From positions 2,490,553 through 2,554,552 of the forward strand of contig CM042091.1 in NCBI GenBank assembly GCA_023512835.1: a DNA stretch of 64,000 bases. Direction: 5' to 3'. The position numbers were made by a program, and so were the translations under genes. Of the stretch, positions 16,421-28,297 are shown in pieces. A model generated the notes under the pieces. The model worked only from the letters and a program-made list of their open reading frames with translations, had not been told where the DNA came from and searched no databases. The first letter of the stretch is position 1; every line of letters starts with the position of its first letter. The DNA comes from Taxillus chinensis (lineage: Eukaryota; Streptophyta; Magnoliopsida; Santalales; Loranthaceae).

Positions 16421-18954
16421 CTTTCAGATTCGGTAAAAAAGAAAAAAAAAAAAAAAACAGAAAAAGAGGAGGCTATTTATTGATTTGCTTTACTATTTGA
16501 TCTAGTCTTCCAGTCCCAGGTGGGATGGGGAGGTTCCTTCCTCTTTCCTTTGGTTCAAGCAAGACAGCAGTCCGCCCCATTCTCTGCCCGTGTTTTGACC
16601 TCCCTTTTTAATTGATAGATAATATCTTTAGAAAATTGCTTCTGTTAGTTGACATTTTCTCTTACACTATTCATTATATGTATATATATATATATAACTG
16701 CTAAAGACAAAATGAATATAATAAATACAAGTGCCAATCATGTCATTTAATTACTATGGTTTAAATTATATTTTTATTTAACTTAGCGTTACAATATAAT
16801 TAAAAAAAAAAGTAGTAATTAAAAATTTATTATTACTATATATATACAGTAATGAAAAAAAAATCAATGCAATGAGCACAATTATAATTACTATTAAACT
16901 TTACTTTCATTTAACTATTCACCTGGAATTGTAATTGCTACACTTAAGTGAAATAAATTTGAATTGTTTGATTATGACCGTAACAATCATAATGGCAGTT
17001 TCATTCATTACATTCTTTTTATTTTTATCATATTGTGTGTATGGTTTGGGAGGGGGAGGTTATCATAAATCCTATTATTATTGTTATTATTTTCTTATTA
17101 TTATTATGGTTTTACTTTTATTAAAAATTTAAAACTCATCATCCAGTAAAATCATCCGTGGACCAATGCTCTGTTTATTATTATAGTTTTACTTTTCCGT
17201 GGGTTGACTGAATCATGCTCCAACAATGACAAGAACGAAAAGTAAATAAAATTCGGACAAAACTAAAAGTGGATCCACGAACCACTTACGAAGGACTTCA
17301 CATCGGGGACGGACGGTCCATTTTGGGTGGGTGGCGTCGGCGCGGCATCACAAAGTCTTTTAATGTCATGGGTGATTCGGCGATCACTCATAACTACTGA
17401 ATTTGATTGCGTGTCAACCACATTATTTGATTTCAAAGTACGGGTAATAATTAATGGATTTCATGGTATTATTATTAAAAATATAATTATTTTAAAAAAA
17501 ATAAAGTATTCGATAAATTTAAAATTATTTATATTTGATAAAAATTAATTTAAATTTTTTAATTTTAAAAAAATAATCATGATATACCAAATAAAACTTA
17601 CTTTTACATGTACCTTAAAGTCACTTGTATGATATTATTTAAAAAAATAAAACCAATCGAATAAATTTAAAAGAATTTATAAATAATAAAATTTATATAA
17701 AATTTATAATTTTAAAAAAGATTATTTTCAAAAATAAAGTAGATTCACCAAATAAATCCTAAAATGTTATTATTATTTATTATTATTACACATGCTTGAA
17801 TTTTATTTATATCCAAAAATAAATATTTATTTTATTTATATCCGCTCGGAATCTTCAATTCAATTTGCCTCACATTGACACACCATCGAGTTGGATTTGA
17901 GTCTGTCCGATCCGATATTTTTAAATAAAATTAAATAAAAAAACTCTAACCCAACCCGTCATAACACAAAGTATCCAAACTAACAGGTAATCGAATTTGA
18001 ATCAGACAATACTCAAACCCAACTGGACGTGTTATCATGTCTACTCAGAATAATAGGTAGTCTCATGCAATTTTAACGCTATATCTGATGGATCTGCCCT
18101 TACTATGAATTTAATACATTTCCTTGTTTTGGAATTAAAAAAGAAATTATTGATGAAGAAAAAAAATAATTGTGGCAGGGGCAGGCTATACTATTAGTAC
18201 ATATGATTGGGTAATTGGGTTTGAGTGGAGTCACTGTCAGGCATTCACCCGGCCGGCTCTAATTAAGAACCAAAGTGTAAAATGTTTAATTTGGCAAGAT
18301 ATTCTTTATCATATGGAATTCAGTGCGATCATTAATAAATGTTGCTTGGTGAGTGGGAGTGGGGTACCAATATGCGTGATTTCTTGGGAAACCACCGTGA
18401 CATTTGTAGTTGTACAATTTCGGGTTGTTGAATGTGGAAGGGCCTACTCGGGCTACTTCCTTGTTTTCTATTTTGCCGGTGGTATATGAAATATGATTGG
18501 CATTAAGCATAAGTTCAGCTAATTTTTTGAATTTTTATAAAATTTAAAGCATCTCCAATGACCAATACATTAGTTAAAATCATAATTATAATTAAATTTA
18601 ATTTAAAATTTTCTATAATAATCAAATACTACTGGTATTGTGCATATGCATGCGAAACCAAAATAGGCAAAAAGTATATCTACCAAACCCTTGGACTTTC
18701 CAAATAGTGTTTTCTATTCGATCACAATCTAGATGGATCATAGGGCGAGATACAAGAGATTTGGCCGAAAGCTTGAAAGAATGCGAAACGGAGAACTCAA
18801 ACTCTTAGTTAAATCATGAGCAAAAATAAAAATAACGGTTAAATTTAATTTTAACTGAAAATGTCATGTCAGCTAATATCATCCCTACCCTTTTAGTCTT
18901 TCCCTTGTGTGTTGCTCTACTTTGCCTTCTCCTTCCTCCCATCACCACTCCATC
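16421..18954. other. AT-rich intergenic stretch
   Basis: No supported gene. It holds a short TA run at 16679-16696, poly-A/T tracts, an AACCC/GGGTT-type repeat fragment at about 17880-18040, and an isolated AGCATCTCCAATGACC terminus at about 18549 resembling the Tourist-like MITE at 21920. Frames up to 105 codons in the stretch show no recognisable motif. Confidence 0.5.
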
Positions 18955-21818
18955 AAGGCCGACCCTATAGTTTGGGTGCCCAAACGAAATTTTAAAATAA
19001 GGCCCCTCTAAGGTAATATAATTATGGAAAAAAATATTTATGGAATAAATACAAAAAAAAAATCTAAAAAAGAAAAAGAAAACAGCATCATCTTCCTATA
19101 ATATGAGTAAATCAAAATTTTATTAGGAGTCCAAACCTTTTATTACCACAATCAATGATCAAATGAAATTTTCATTAAATTCACCCCTAACCATTTAAAA
19201 AGAAATTAAAGAAATTAAAAACTTAACTTACCATTATATTGAGAGTTAAGGCCAACAATAAGCTAGTAGATTATGTGAATGTTACAAATTTCCAGACTTA
19301 TAGTAGTGAGGTTATAAACTACTAAGCCTATATGTTGAAACAAACAAAATTGACTTTTAAAAAATTAGGGAATGGAAAAAGAAATATAAATTAAATTTAT
19401 AAATAACATAAATATCAAAGAAATGTTAAATCGAAAAAATACCTATGTCACAAGCAAATATAATTTTCTCTATCAATTTCTCAAATCAACATTATGATCA
19501 TTTCCTTTTGCATTTAAAAAGGAAAATATACATTATATCATGAAAATCGTAAAAATAAAATATTTATAAACAAATAAATATTATCATTTTTATATTATTA
19601 CCTGACAAAAAAATATTGTAAAAAAGTTTTTTCTGTTTTTCTATTCTCTTTTGATACTTTGACTGATATTTTCTTTTATGAGGCATGACTCGTTTCACTA
19701 ATCCTAAAATAGAAATAAATAATTAATTAAAATCCCAAAATTTTTTATTAAAAATTTTAAGTCCAATATAATATCAAAGTTCAATCAATATTAAATAATT
19801 CAATTCATATAATCACACAGACTAATCCTAAAATATAATTAAGTAAATTATGTAACTAAATAAAGCATGGCAACATACCAATAGCAAGCGAACTGGTCGC
19901 TTAACGGAGACCCAGTGGGAGGAGGCTGGCAGGCTTGCCTTGGGGCCTTGCTGCTAGGACTGGAAGTAATGGAGGCGGGGAGGACAAAGGACGCCTAATA
20001 GTAGACAAGTAGTGGAGACGTGGTGGAGCCGTCAGCCATGGAGGACAAAGGGGGGATGCCGAGGGTGAGAGCCATTGAGCGGCTGAGGTAGAGGCGTGGA
20101 GGAGCAGGGGGAGGCCTGGAGGGGGATGGATATGCGTATGGCTGGCCCGTATGGGGAGTCGGAAGAGTCGGACGGCCCGGATCAAAGGTGTAGCCTTGGC
20201 GTCTCAGTGGAGCCACGAAGGGAGGGCCCGTGTGTGTGTGTGTGTATGGGGGGGGGGCTATTGTTAGGGGGTTTTTCTAACATATTTTAGTGTCAAATGA
20301 AGGGGATTTCATGATTAAAGATCACATCTTTAACTTCATTTTGATGAATTTGAATGATTAATGAACTAACCCCCTAACATAGCATTAGTAGATCCTTTTG
20401 TGGTGTTTTTGTTGTCTTTGAATGGAAAACAGGCCAAGTATAAAGTCCAAAGAAAGAATGAAGGAGCAAGGGACAATCTGCACTACGGTCATTTCAAATT
20501 TGAAATGACCAAAAAGAAATGACGGGACCAATTGAGTTGACCAGAAGTTCCCGAGAGCTTGATCATTTGAAACGGTCATTTGAAATTGAGTTGACCAATT
20601 GAATTGACCGCGGCGTTCTACAATGTATTCGCTGATCAACGAATCCTCATAGATGCCACGTGTACGGCTCTGTAATCCTTTATTAAAGGATCTGACGATG
20701 CTCATTCAACCTTTTTGAGAGGGAAACGAGTTTGAATTAATGGAGGGAATAGTTCTAACAGTTAGGGGATGCGGTTATGCAGAGAATTGTAAGACAAAAA
20801 GGGATTTTTCATGTAATGGAGGGGATCGTTCATTCGGGGAGAGAGGAGAGAAATGTATTGGGTGCTCATAGTAAGAACAATGGTTTTCTTATTTGCTATG
20901 GTAGCTTAAACCTCCATGGGAGGAGGATGGATTTGATGTAAGTTTTTAATTCCTTTTCTTTTGATTATTTAATTTGAAATTCCCTGTTATGTTTATCAAG
21001 TCTTTTGAGTTAGCATGTGAGATTTAAGTTCGGCCACCTTAAATCTTGTATAAGGTTAATCAATTATGGATCGAAAGAAGACATTGATAACCTGGGATAG
21101 TTAAGAGACTTGACTTGCTAAGATTATAATTTGCGAAAGCCAGTAATCTTGCTTGTAACCTAGTTAGGGTTGGTGTGATGCCAATCTACACTCAAACAAC
21201 TTAAGCACATAATGGGTTGCCCGTCCCCCAAGCTAGGGTATACACACGGCTAGATCACTCGAAAGAGGCTAGTACATGCAAAGGTGTTGGGTTTTAAACA
21301 AAAAGGGGAAATTTGAATTAATATGCCTTAAGAACAAGAGATTAATTAATTACATTGATTGACATCCAAATCCCTATTTTCTCCCATAAGAACATTTACA
21401 TTGCTTTGTTTAATTAAATTACAACATTCAAATTGTTAATGATACAAAACCAACTTTAGATACATCATGGATTTACAAAATGAGCTTTTTACTTGATCAC
21501 TTTCCCTGTGGGTTCGACATCCGGACTCTAAGTCCACTTTATTACTTGTAACGATCCGTACACTTGCGGAAATGCTAACAGCTATCTGGACCGATTGTTT
21601 GTGCTAGATGGGGAGTGGGGAGAATCGAAGGCCTAGAACAGTGCCGTTGCGCAAAGAACGGGTTACGTTGCATTTCCGTGAGGCCAGCGTAGGGTGTGTA
21701 ACATGAAGTGAGGTGGGAGAGAAAAGCAACAAAATTAATTAACTTTTTTTGTGGGGGGGCATAAATTGGTGGCCTCAATCCGATGCTTTAGGTTGCAAAA
21801 GCCCAGAGCCGGCCCTGT
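18955..21818. mobile_element. non-autonomous hAT-like element interrupted by a solo LTR
   Basis: Begins AAGGCCGACCCTATAG and ends CAGAGCCGGCCCTGT, related inverted termini of the GGGCCGGC type common in plant hAT elements. A perfect 8-bp target duplication ACTCCATC flanks it at 18947-18954 and 21819-21826. Length is 2864 bp, of which 1319 bp is the nested LTR, so the element itself was about 1.5 kb. A G-rich block at 19900-20260 has open frames but no transposase motif. Confidence 0.75.
20262..21580. mobile_element. solo LTR of an LTR retrotransposon
   Basis: A 1319-bp sequence with TG...CA ends forming the inverted hexamers TGTTAG and CTAACA, flanked by the 5-bp target duplication GCTAT at 20257-20261 and 21581-21585. 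The right part contains CCCTGTGGGTTCGACATCC, a motif seen near the end of many plant retrotransposon LTRs. No second LTR or internal domain is present, so it is best explained as a solo LTR left by recombination after insertion into the hAT element. Confidence 0.85.
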
Positions 21819-21919
21819 ACTCCATCATCGCCCATCACCCAACCCCATCAGGCCATCACCCCACTATTGCCTAATTTTAACAATCCATTTTAACTTATTA
21901 TGAGTGGAAATGCTCTTAA

Positions 21920-22763
21920 AGCATCTCCAATCATTCTAGTTAAATTTAATTAGCTAAAGTCATATTTAACTTGCTATAGTGAGATTTTACTTAATAACAT
22001 TCCAATGGTACACTATCTATTTTTTTGCTTAATAATTAATTTTCCCAATCTACCCCTATTATACATATTCCCAAATGCCAATAAAAAGCCAGCCGTCATA
22101 GGGTTTCTCGTTTGAGAGTTTGAGATCTTGTTCAACAACAATAGCAGAAACAAACAACAATAAATAGAGAGAGGGGGTGCAGATCGGCATAGAGAGACCA
22201 ATCCATGGAGGAGCAGAGAGAGGGGACGTAGACTACCAGAGATCGATCCATGGAGTTATAGAGAGAGGGGGTGCAAACCGGCAGAGAGAGACCAATCCAT
22301 GGAGGAGAAGAGAGAGAGGGCGCAAACCGCCAGAGAACGAACCGCCATCGAGGATGAGGGGTGCAGATCGATGTGTTAGGTGTAGATCCATGGTGATGGG
22401 TGCAAAAGTACAGATCGATGACAAAATGGATTCAGAACTATAGATCGAGGACCGTCATGGACCGACCGTCGTTGTCGTCGTTGCCTTCGTCGGCCCGCCC
22501 TTCATCGGAAGTTGACGTCAGACACAGGAGGGATGGAGACGGCGACAGGAGGGATGGAGACGGGGACGGGAGTAACAGGGATCGAGATGAGTGGAATGGA
22601 CTCATGGATAATTTTATCATATTTGCTGACCTGGCAGGATCAGCTAAAGCAAAAATAAAAGCTATATTTAGCTTTTGTTTTTGCTTTTGCTAATAATATA
22701 CCTAAGCCATTGAAGACCAATTTCAGCCATATTTTGCTATAGCTGATGGGTTGGAGATGTTCT
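21920..22763. mobile_element. Tourist-like MITE (PIF/Harbinger type)
   Basis: Ends AGCATCTCCAATC and GGTTGGAGATGTTCT are imperfect inverted repeats, with TAA on each side (21917-21919 and 22764-22766), the target size of PIF/Harbinger elements. The 844-bp interior includes GA-rich tandem repeats and short open frames without recognisable domains. Confidence 0.6.
22182..22345. repeat. degenerate GA-rich tandem repeats
   Basis: About four diverged units of roughly 40 bases, each with a core like GATCGATCCATGGAG followed by AGAGAGAGGGGG and GCAAACCGGC. They lie within the Tourist-like MITE and show no sign of coding. Confidence 0.65.
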
Positions 22764-23335
22764 TAACTAGTTAAATTTATCTAATACTAGCACTTACGGT
22801 GCTATATTTATTATTTACTTAAATTTTAGTTAAAAATTAATTATTTTTTCATACATCAATTAATAATTCAACAAAAAATTTGATATTTTAAATAAAATAT
22901 TATTTTTATTTTCCTTGCTTCTTCTCCTTCAATCCTCTATCCACCTTCGAGCGCTCTCCTTCTCCCCCAGTGCCCAAGGCCTCCCCCCATCCGCCGACTG
23001 ATGACCTTCCCCTCTCACCCATCGACCAACAGCCTCCCCTTTTCCCTTGCCATCCAAGGCCTCTCTCAATTTACTGACTAACAAACTTATCCAAACTAAA
23101 AGGCGAAAGAGAAGAGTTATGCACAGCTTCAGAAACTCAAATATGAAATAAAGCACATTGGTTTTGCCGACGCTTGATCAAGGGTGCAACCGCCGGAGAT
23201 GCAACGACCGGTGGGGTAGCTATCAAGTCCAAGGCGGACGATAGGGAAAACTACCAATTCTAAGGTGAACGGTAAGGAAAGAAACGAGAAGACCGATGAA
23301 GAAAATGTGTTAATGAATGGTTTGATGATGTTACA

Positions 23336-23973
23336 TAGGGGTGTGCATCTTACCCGCCTAACCAGCCCAACCCGCTTTACCCGCCCGATCCAACCCGAAC
23401 CTATCCGCTACCCGAGAATAAAAATTATATAAATGAGTGGGTCGGTTGAAATTTTTAATTTTTGGTGGGTTGGGTCGGTTGGTGGGTGAGAATGTTTAAA
23501 CCCGCTATTAACCCGACCCGCCGCATCCCATTATAAAATTAAAATAAATTCTATCTATATATTAGACATTAGTTTATTATTGTCTTTCTCATTGCGAGAG
23601 GTAAGAGTTATGCGGCGCAATGCCTATAATTGTGAGTTTGTGATGCTATGATCCATAAATCTAACATATTTCATCATATGTAATTATAAATACTTAGTAA
23701 ATAAAATAATATAATTTTGATTATAATTATTTTAGAGTTTATACGTTTAATTTTTTCAGTATATGTCGTATAATTATATACCAGTTAATGGCGGTTGACA
23801 CCCGCTCTACCCGCCATACCTGTCGGTTAGTACCCGCCAAAAAATTAATAAACCCGCTGATTATTGAGGTTAATGGGTCGGTTGAAAGGTGAAAGAATTA
23901 GTCACCCGCTAAAGACGGGTCGATTGATGATTTAGCCTTCCACCCGACCCCACCCGACCCATGCACACCCCTA
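23336..23973. mobile_element. hAT-like MITE (TAGGGGTGTGC family)
   Basis: A 638-bp element with clear termini TAGGGGTGTGCAT and ATGCACACCCCTA (perfect 13-bp inverted repeat) and an exact 8-bp target duplication ATGTTACA at 23328-23335 and 23974-23981. Subterminal ACCCGCC/GGGTCGG repeats fill both ends. No coding sequence. Confidence 0.9.
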
Positions 23974-23981
23974 ATGTTACA

Positions 23982-26372
23982 TTATCTTTTCAAATTTAAC
24001 AAATATATAAAAATATTATAGGTCAAAGTTATACAATTTAACTTTTAAGGAGACTGATATAATGTTATTTATTAAATTTTTATTAAATTTGTACATTTAA
24101 ATTAACTTTAATGAAGTCAATGTTAATATTTGTATAAAAATAGTTTTTACGTTTTAAATATTATTTTAATTAAATTTTAATTTTATTGAGGACATACGGT
24201 TGAAAATGACAACAAAATATTTTGAAGTTCGTACATGCGGGCAATTTGAATAAAACGCTACTCCCATGGTTTTTTTACAGAAAAGTTATCGTATTAAAGA
24301 AAAATCCAAATATGTGGAGAAAAGTCTTCTTTCATTGGATTTTGTGATTTCTTGGAACATGACCCTTGTTTGCTTACATTAATAAATCTGATTTTTTAAT
24401 GTTCAATATTAATTTTAATGAATAGCAGTTCGATTTAAATAATTTATTTTATTTATACTGTCAAAACAATAACTATTTTCAATTTTGTGGACATAAATGT
24501 TTTTTATTTGAATTAAATTGATGAGAAAGAGGGCGTATGAGAGGGTACTAAAATGAACATGTAATATTTGGAGTTTTAAAAAAAAATCATACATTTTTTT
24601 ATATATAATAAAATAATATTTCTTAAATAATTATATATTTTTTCTCTTTTTTATTTACAAACTATTTTTTAGTTAAAATAATTATTTAAATATGTGAATA
24701 CGGGTAGAAAACTTTAAATGTGCATAGTTAGAAGATTTATTGTGAATATTTAAATATACAAATTTACAGTAAAATTTTTTATTTTTAATCTTTAAAATAT
24801 AAAAATTTAGAGAATCTAATGTATAATTTTAACTCAAATTTTATTTTTTTAAATCGTTAAAAAACTGTATTTTAGAATAACAGTGCGATGCTCTTAAATG
24901 AGAGAAAAGGTCTTCCTCAAAGATATCAAGAGAAATGCATCTTATTTATTTTTTTAAAAAACAAATCAAGCATGTGGAATATGCATGGTGCGTACAATTA
25001 GTACAAATAATAATTTTAAAATATAAATTGTCGCCTTATGATACTGGTCTTTTTTAAAAAGAAAAAAATTCTTTTTCCTGGTATTAAAATATATTTTGTC
25101 GTGGGAGAAGGTTAGGTCAATTGAATACACCTCGGACATGGTCATCTCTGTGCATCTTTTATATATCCAATGCCCATTAATCTATAGACGATTTAAGACG
25201 TGTCAGTATGCACCTTTTCTCCAAATTAAACGACTATAAAACCATCTTAAAAATATGATGATTTATATGTCTAAAAAGAAATTATAAATGCCTCACTTTC
25301 GTCCAGTATGTACACTTTCGAAAGGTATACAAATCTCACATGCACACACCAAAAAAAAAAAAAGAATCATTTGACCGGCGCAATGTACAATCTGTACAGT
25401 AATAAAGTTTACTTGACTCTGGCCTTAAAAAAAAAAAACATGAAAGCGCTTAGTAAGATTTTATTTCAAATGTGATCATATAAACATAATCTAAAAGGAC
25501 AATATGAACTCTTCAATTTAATATATCAATTAACTTTAAATCTTTGTTTGGAAATCGTTGAAAATTCATGAAAAACAATAATGTTTGTTTGAAATATTTC
25601 TTATTTTTATTTAAAAAGTGATAGTTATTTTTAAGTACAAAAAATTTAAAATAAAACATAATAAAAATTATTTTCAAATTAAATGACTCCTAAAATAAAA
25701 TTATTTTTTGGTTACTTTTAATTTTTTACTTTTTATTAGGGGTGGACAATCGATACCCGCCCGCTATCCGCTCCGCTCCCGCTATGCGGGGCAGGTTACC
25801 CGCCTAGGTAAGAGTGGAGTGTAGTTTTTAAACTTGACACCCCTCCCCAGACGAGGATAGGAAGCGGTAATAGGTAACGGGGTAACTCGCCCTACCTAAT
25901 TTTTAATTATATTTATTTATAATTTTATAATATTTTAAATATTATTATTTAACTATTATTTATAATTTTGATATTTTTAAATAGTATTTATTATTGTAAA
26001 ATTAAATCATTTTTGATAAATTTTTGGTTAAAAATGATGTAAAATTTGATTTAAGCTAAAATTATTGATATAAACAGATTCAATAAAAAGCAATAACAAG
26101 ATACGGGCAAATAAAACTTCATTTGCAGACACATTAAGAAACGATATATCTTGTTCCGCCTACATATGGAACATGATATAATCTTAAAATTTAATCTACT
26201 GCCTAAGTGAGGACATGAAGCGATAATAGGTTGATTCCACCCTCGATAGAACCCGAATTACTCCTATCAACTGCTTCGTAGAGCCTCTAAAAGGCATGGT
26301 TGTCTTTATCTTCTAAAAGATAAAGATCAATAAAAGCTTGTAGCGGAGAGCAGGCAGATGAAGCCTCCCCCG
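23982..26372. other. AT-rich intergenic stretch
   Basis: No supported gene. From about 25739 a sequence starting AGGGGTGGACAATCGATACCCGCCCG resembles the left end of another TAGGG-type element, whose right end I could not locate because later insertions at 26373 and 27089 lie in the same stretch. Confidence 0.4.
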
Positions 26373-27035
26373 TAGGGCTGTAAATGAACCAAAAATTTAT
26401 GAACAAGCTCTCGTTCGGCTCGCTAAAAAATCGTCTATGTTCGTTCATTAAGGAATAATATCGTTCGTGAACACCATTGTTATATTCGTGAACATTCACG
26501 AACAAGTATTCACAAACAGTTTGTGAATATCATTCGTGTTCGTGAAAATAATTTGTGAACGATATATTAATAAATTAATTAATATGTATGAAAGTTACTT
26601 TATTAAATATAAATATATTTTTATTAAATTTATTTTAATAAACATATACTTTTATATTATTATTAACTATTTTTTTTGTTTATTTGTTTATGATTACTAT
26701 TATTATAATATTTTCGTGAACTATATATAGCAATTATTTGAACATATTAAACAAAGATAACACAACCTAACAATTAATTAATTATACTTTTTGGATAAGT
26801 TTACAGTATGAATTTTTTTTGCATATTTTTATGATTTTATAATTGTGTTCGTAACCATTCGTGAACAAGTTTGTGAACACATGTTCATGAATGTTCGTGA
26901 ACAACAGAGTAACGTTTGTGAATAATTCATGAACATCATAATTTAAGGCTCGTGTTTGATTCGGTTCGTTAAAGAATAGTAACGAACATGTTCAAACACC
27001 TTACTACTCGACTCGGCTCGGTTTGTTTGCAACTG
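26373..27035. mobile_element. MITE-like element rich in GTTCGTGAAC motifs
   Basis: Starts TAGGGCTGTAAATGAACC and ends near GGTTTGTTTGCAACTGA. The interior repeats GTTCGTGAACA-type palindromes and subterminal GGCTCG/CGGCTCGG motifs, a pattern of common plant hAT MITEs. The flanks (CTCCCCCG and CCTCCCG) are only an approximate target duplication. Confidence 0.5.
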
Positions 27036-27088
27036 ACCTCCCGTTAACCTTGTCATATGATGGGATATCTCGCCCCACCTATACATAG

Positions 27089-28297
27089 TGTCACGGGGTC
27101 AGGTTTCCTGCGCCTCTCAACCCACTGCGGCACTTAGCTTCTCTATCTACGGTCCGCTAAGTTTAGCCTTTAAGAGTTGAAGCGCACGTAGACCGGTTTC
27201 GCCACCACTGGGGCTCATCGGGAGAACGGCTCCGGTTCCCACCGGTTTGTGTAAGGATGGCCAAATCCCTTCTTCAACGCCAAGTCTCGACTAGCGGCGT
27301 GCTCCCCGCATTCAACCGGGTCGGCACGTCCGAACTCCGAAGGGGTTCCATCCGTTCTCCTCCACGAACCGCTTGGAACCTTCTCGCCGCGCACCATCTA
27401 CGCTTCAACCAACCCCTCTCCTTTACGTAGCACGAATCCATTCCTGAATCGTGCCACTAAGAAACGTCCCGCCAGACCACGCCGTCGGGTCGTGACATTC
27501 TCCTCCACCCAATCCTCGCAACGTCCTCGTTGCGCTTGTCGACATCGCTTCCCGCAGGCGATGGCATCGTTACCTCGACGCCCTCCCACTCGCCCAATGT
27601 CACGCTTGGACATCGCTTCCCCGCAGTTGCAACACCTTTACCAAGATGCCCGCCCCACTCGCCCAATGTCCAAAGGATAGGAGGCTTCCAAGATCGCTCC
27701 GACGCGCTCCTTCGTACTCCCTTGCCCAACTCGTATCACACTCTAGGATACTCCAACTCTATGGACGCAAGGCGTGCAAGACACTATCGGTCGACTCACC
27801 TCGTGAGCTCCCACCTTGGGATCACGCTACTCGCGAGAGTGCTCGGCGAGTCTTCAGGATACGGGCCGGTTCGGCTCGATACCACTTGTCACGGGGTCGG
27901 GTTTCTGCGCCTCTCAACCCATCGCGGGCACTTAGCTTCTCTATCTACGGTCCGCTAAGTTTAGCCTTTAAGAGTTGAAGCGCACGTAGACCGGTTTCGC
28001 CCGCCACCGGGCTCATCGGGAGAACGGCTCCGGTTCCCGACCGGTTTGTGTAAGGATGGCCAAATCCCTTCTTCAACGTCAAGTCTCGACTAGCGGCGTG
28101 CTCCCCGCATTCAACCGGGTCGGCACGTCCGAACTCCGAAGGGGTTCCATCCGTTCTCCTCCACGAACCGCCTGGAACCTTCCGCCGCGCACCATCTACG
28201 CTTCAACCAACCCCTCTCCTTTACGTAGCACGAATCCATTCCTGAATCGTGCCACTAAGAAACGTCCCGCCAGCACCACGCTGCTCGGGTCGTGACA
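27089..28297 (-). mobile_element. miniature LTR retrotransposon (TRIM-like), GC-rich
   Basis: Two near-identical LTRs, 27089-27497 and 27887-28297 (409 and 411 bp), each starting TGTCACGGGGTC and ending GGGTCGTGACA, enclose only 389 bp. On the minus strand the LTR at 28297 is followed by AGTGGTATCGAGCC (27886-27873), close to the initiator-Met tRNA primer site TGGTATCAGAGC. The purine run GGGTGGAGGAGAA (27510-27498) precedes the other LTR as polypurine tract. ATAG borders both sides (27085-27088 and 28298-28301). There is no gag-pol coding capacity, so it depends on proteins supplied in trans. The GC content is far above the surroundings. Confidence 0.88.

Noticed and set aside
21495..21530. 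GGGTTCGACATCC, resembling a tRNA B box
   Set aside because: No A box or cloverleaf around it; it is inside the solo LTR, where this motif is common in plant retrotransposons.
27215..28295. Open frames in the GC-rich block, some repeated (MAKSLLQRQ...)
   Set aside because: The repetition is due to the two LTRs of the miniature retrotransposon; no retroviral-type domain is encoded.
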